Assembly (NCBI GenBank): GCA_003243445.1
Contig: QFQQ01000135.1
Coordinates: 1-12,782, forward strand
DNA from: Citrobacter freundii
GTDB lineage: Bacteria; Bacteroidota; Bacteroidia; Chitinophagales; Chitinophagaceae
DNA: 12,782 nt
Direction of reading: 5' to 3'
Part shown: piece after piece, positions 12,641-12,782 of the stretch
Layout: every line of letters starts with the position of its first letter
Numbering within the stretch: position 1 is the stretch's first letter
Made by a program: the position numbers and the translations under genes
The notes under the pieces: model-generated
The model's input: the letters and a program-made list of their open reading frames with translations, nothing else
What the model was told of the DNA's origin: nothing
Database searches by the model: none

Positions 12641-12673
12641 ACTTGATGCGGTGGCGGGGCGATGGCATCAAGT
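12641..12673 (+). terminator. Hairpin downstream of the DUF3570 gene
   Basis: ACTTGATGC (12641-12649) pairs perfectly with GCATCAAGT (12665-12673) across a 15-nt GC-rich loop, starting 14 bp after the stop codon. A second small hairpin, AGAAG/CTTCT, follows at 12676-12691. Neither has a good U-tract, but the position suits the 3' end of the operon transcript. Confidence 0.45.
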
Positions 12674-12728
12674 TAAGAAGTGTCATCTTCTGTGCTGGCG
12701 TAGGGTTCCTCCTCCGGCGGACACGTCC

Positions 12729-12782
12729 CGCAGATTACGCAGATATCTTCAAGTTATCAGAAAATTATCTGCGAGATCTGCG
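12729..12782. repeat. Inverted repeat at right window edge
   Basis: Bases 12729-12745 (CGCAGATTACGCAGATA) and 12766-12782 are inverted copies matching at 15 of 17 positions. The right arm ends on the last base, so the element may continue. The CGCAGATTACGCAGAT style resembles dispersed intergenic repeats of Bacteroidota genomes. Confidence 0.6.

Overview
The window looks like chromosomal DNA of a Bacteroidota bacterium, most likely from the Chitinophagaceae. Reasons: protein families typical of the phylum (DUF3570, DUF4266, 2TM-domain and DUF3050 proteins, a Crp/Fnr-TauE-MBL/rhodanese-YeeE-YeeE cluster); candidate promoters with the Bacteroidota -7 element TAnnTTTG; no strong Shine-Dalgarno sequences; and several intergenic palindromic repeats of a kind common in these genomes. 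No rRNA, tRNA, CRISPR array, integrase or transposase gene was seen. The taxonomic call comes from protein style only.

Region 1 (1-4473) is a reactive-sulfur operon. A Crp/Fnr-type regulator (322-966) is followed by a TauE/SafE exporter (1021-1815), a metallo-beta-lactamase-fold/double-rhodanese protein of the persulfide dioxygenase type (1886-3307) and two half-size YeeE/YedE permeases (3371-3934, 3952-4473). Together they would take up thiosulfate or related sulfane-sulfur species, oxidise or transfer persulfide sulfur, and export sulfite. Two CRP-like palindromes (256-271, 1822-1837) lie almost the same distance upstream of candidate -7 elements, suggesting that the regulator controls itself and the MBL/rhodanese gene.

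Region 2 (4474-5085) has no gene. It holds a short perfect palindrome, a 58-bp direct repeat and a nested inverted-repeat element of about 230 bp. A truncated second copy of that element lies at 7580-7722.

Region 3 (5086-7541) is a run of co-directional genes: a flavodoxin-fold quinone reductase, a small 2TM protein, an alpha/beta hydrolase, and, after a hairpin, an HTATIP2-like NAD(P)-binding protein. This looks like a detoxification or redox-housekeeping cluster. A convergent DUF3050 gene (7798-8583, minus strand) follows. It has the heme-oxygenase-like fold signature and retains a pattern of possible diiron ligands.

Region 4 (8779-12626) begins with a small membrane-anchored protein. An exported thioredoxin-like protein, an ApbE flavin transferase, a DUF4266 lipoprotein ending in GCGCN and a DUF3570 outer-membrane beta-barrel follow. 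The first three genes are tightly coupled (1-bp gap, then an ATGA overlap). The barrel gene is separated by 505 bp containing two copies of a structured repeat. I recall this thioredoxin-ApbE-DUF4266-DUF3570 set as recurrent in Bacteroidota without an assigned function. It is the best candidate here for an undescribed system, plausibly an envelope flavin/thiol redox module. Both window ends cut through, or lie within, inverted-repeat elements.
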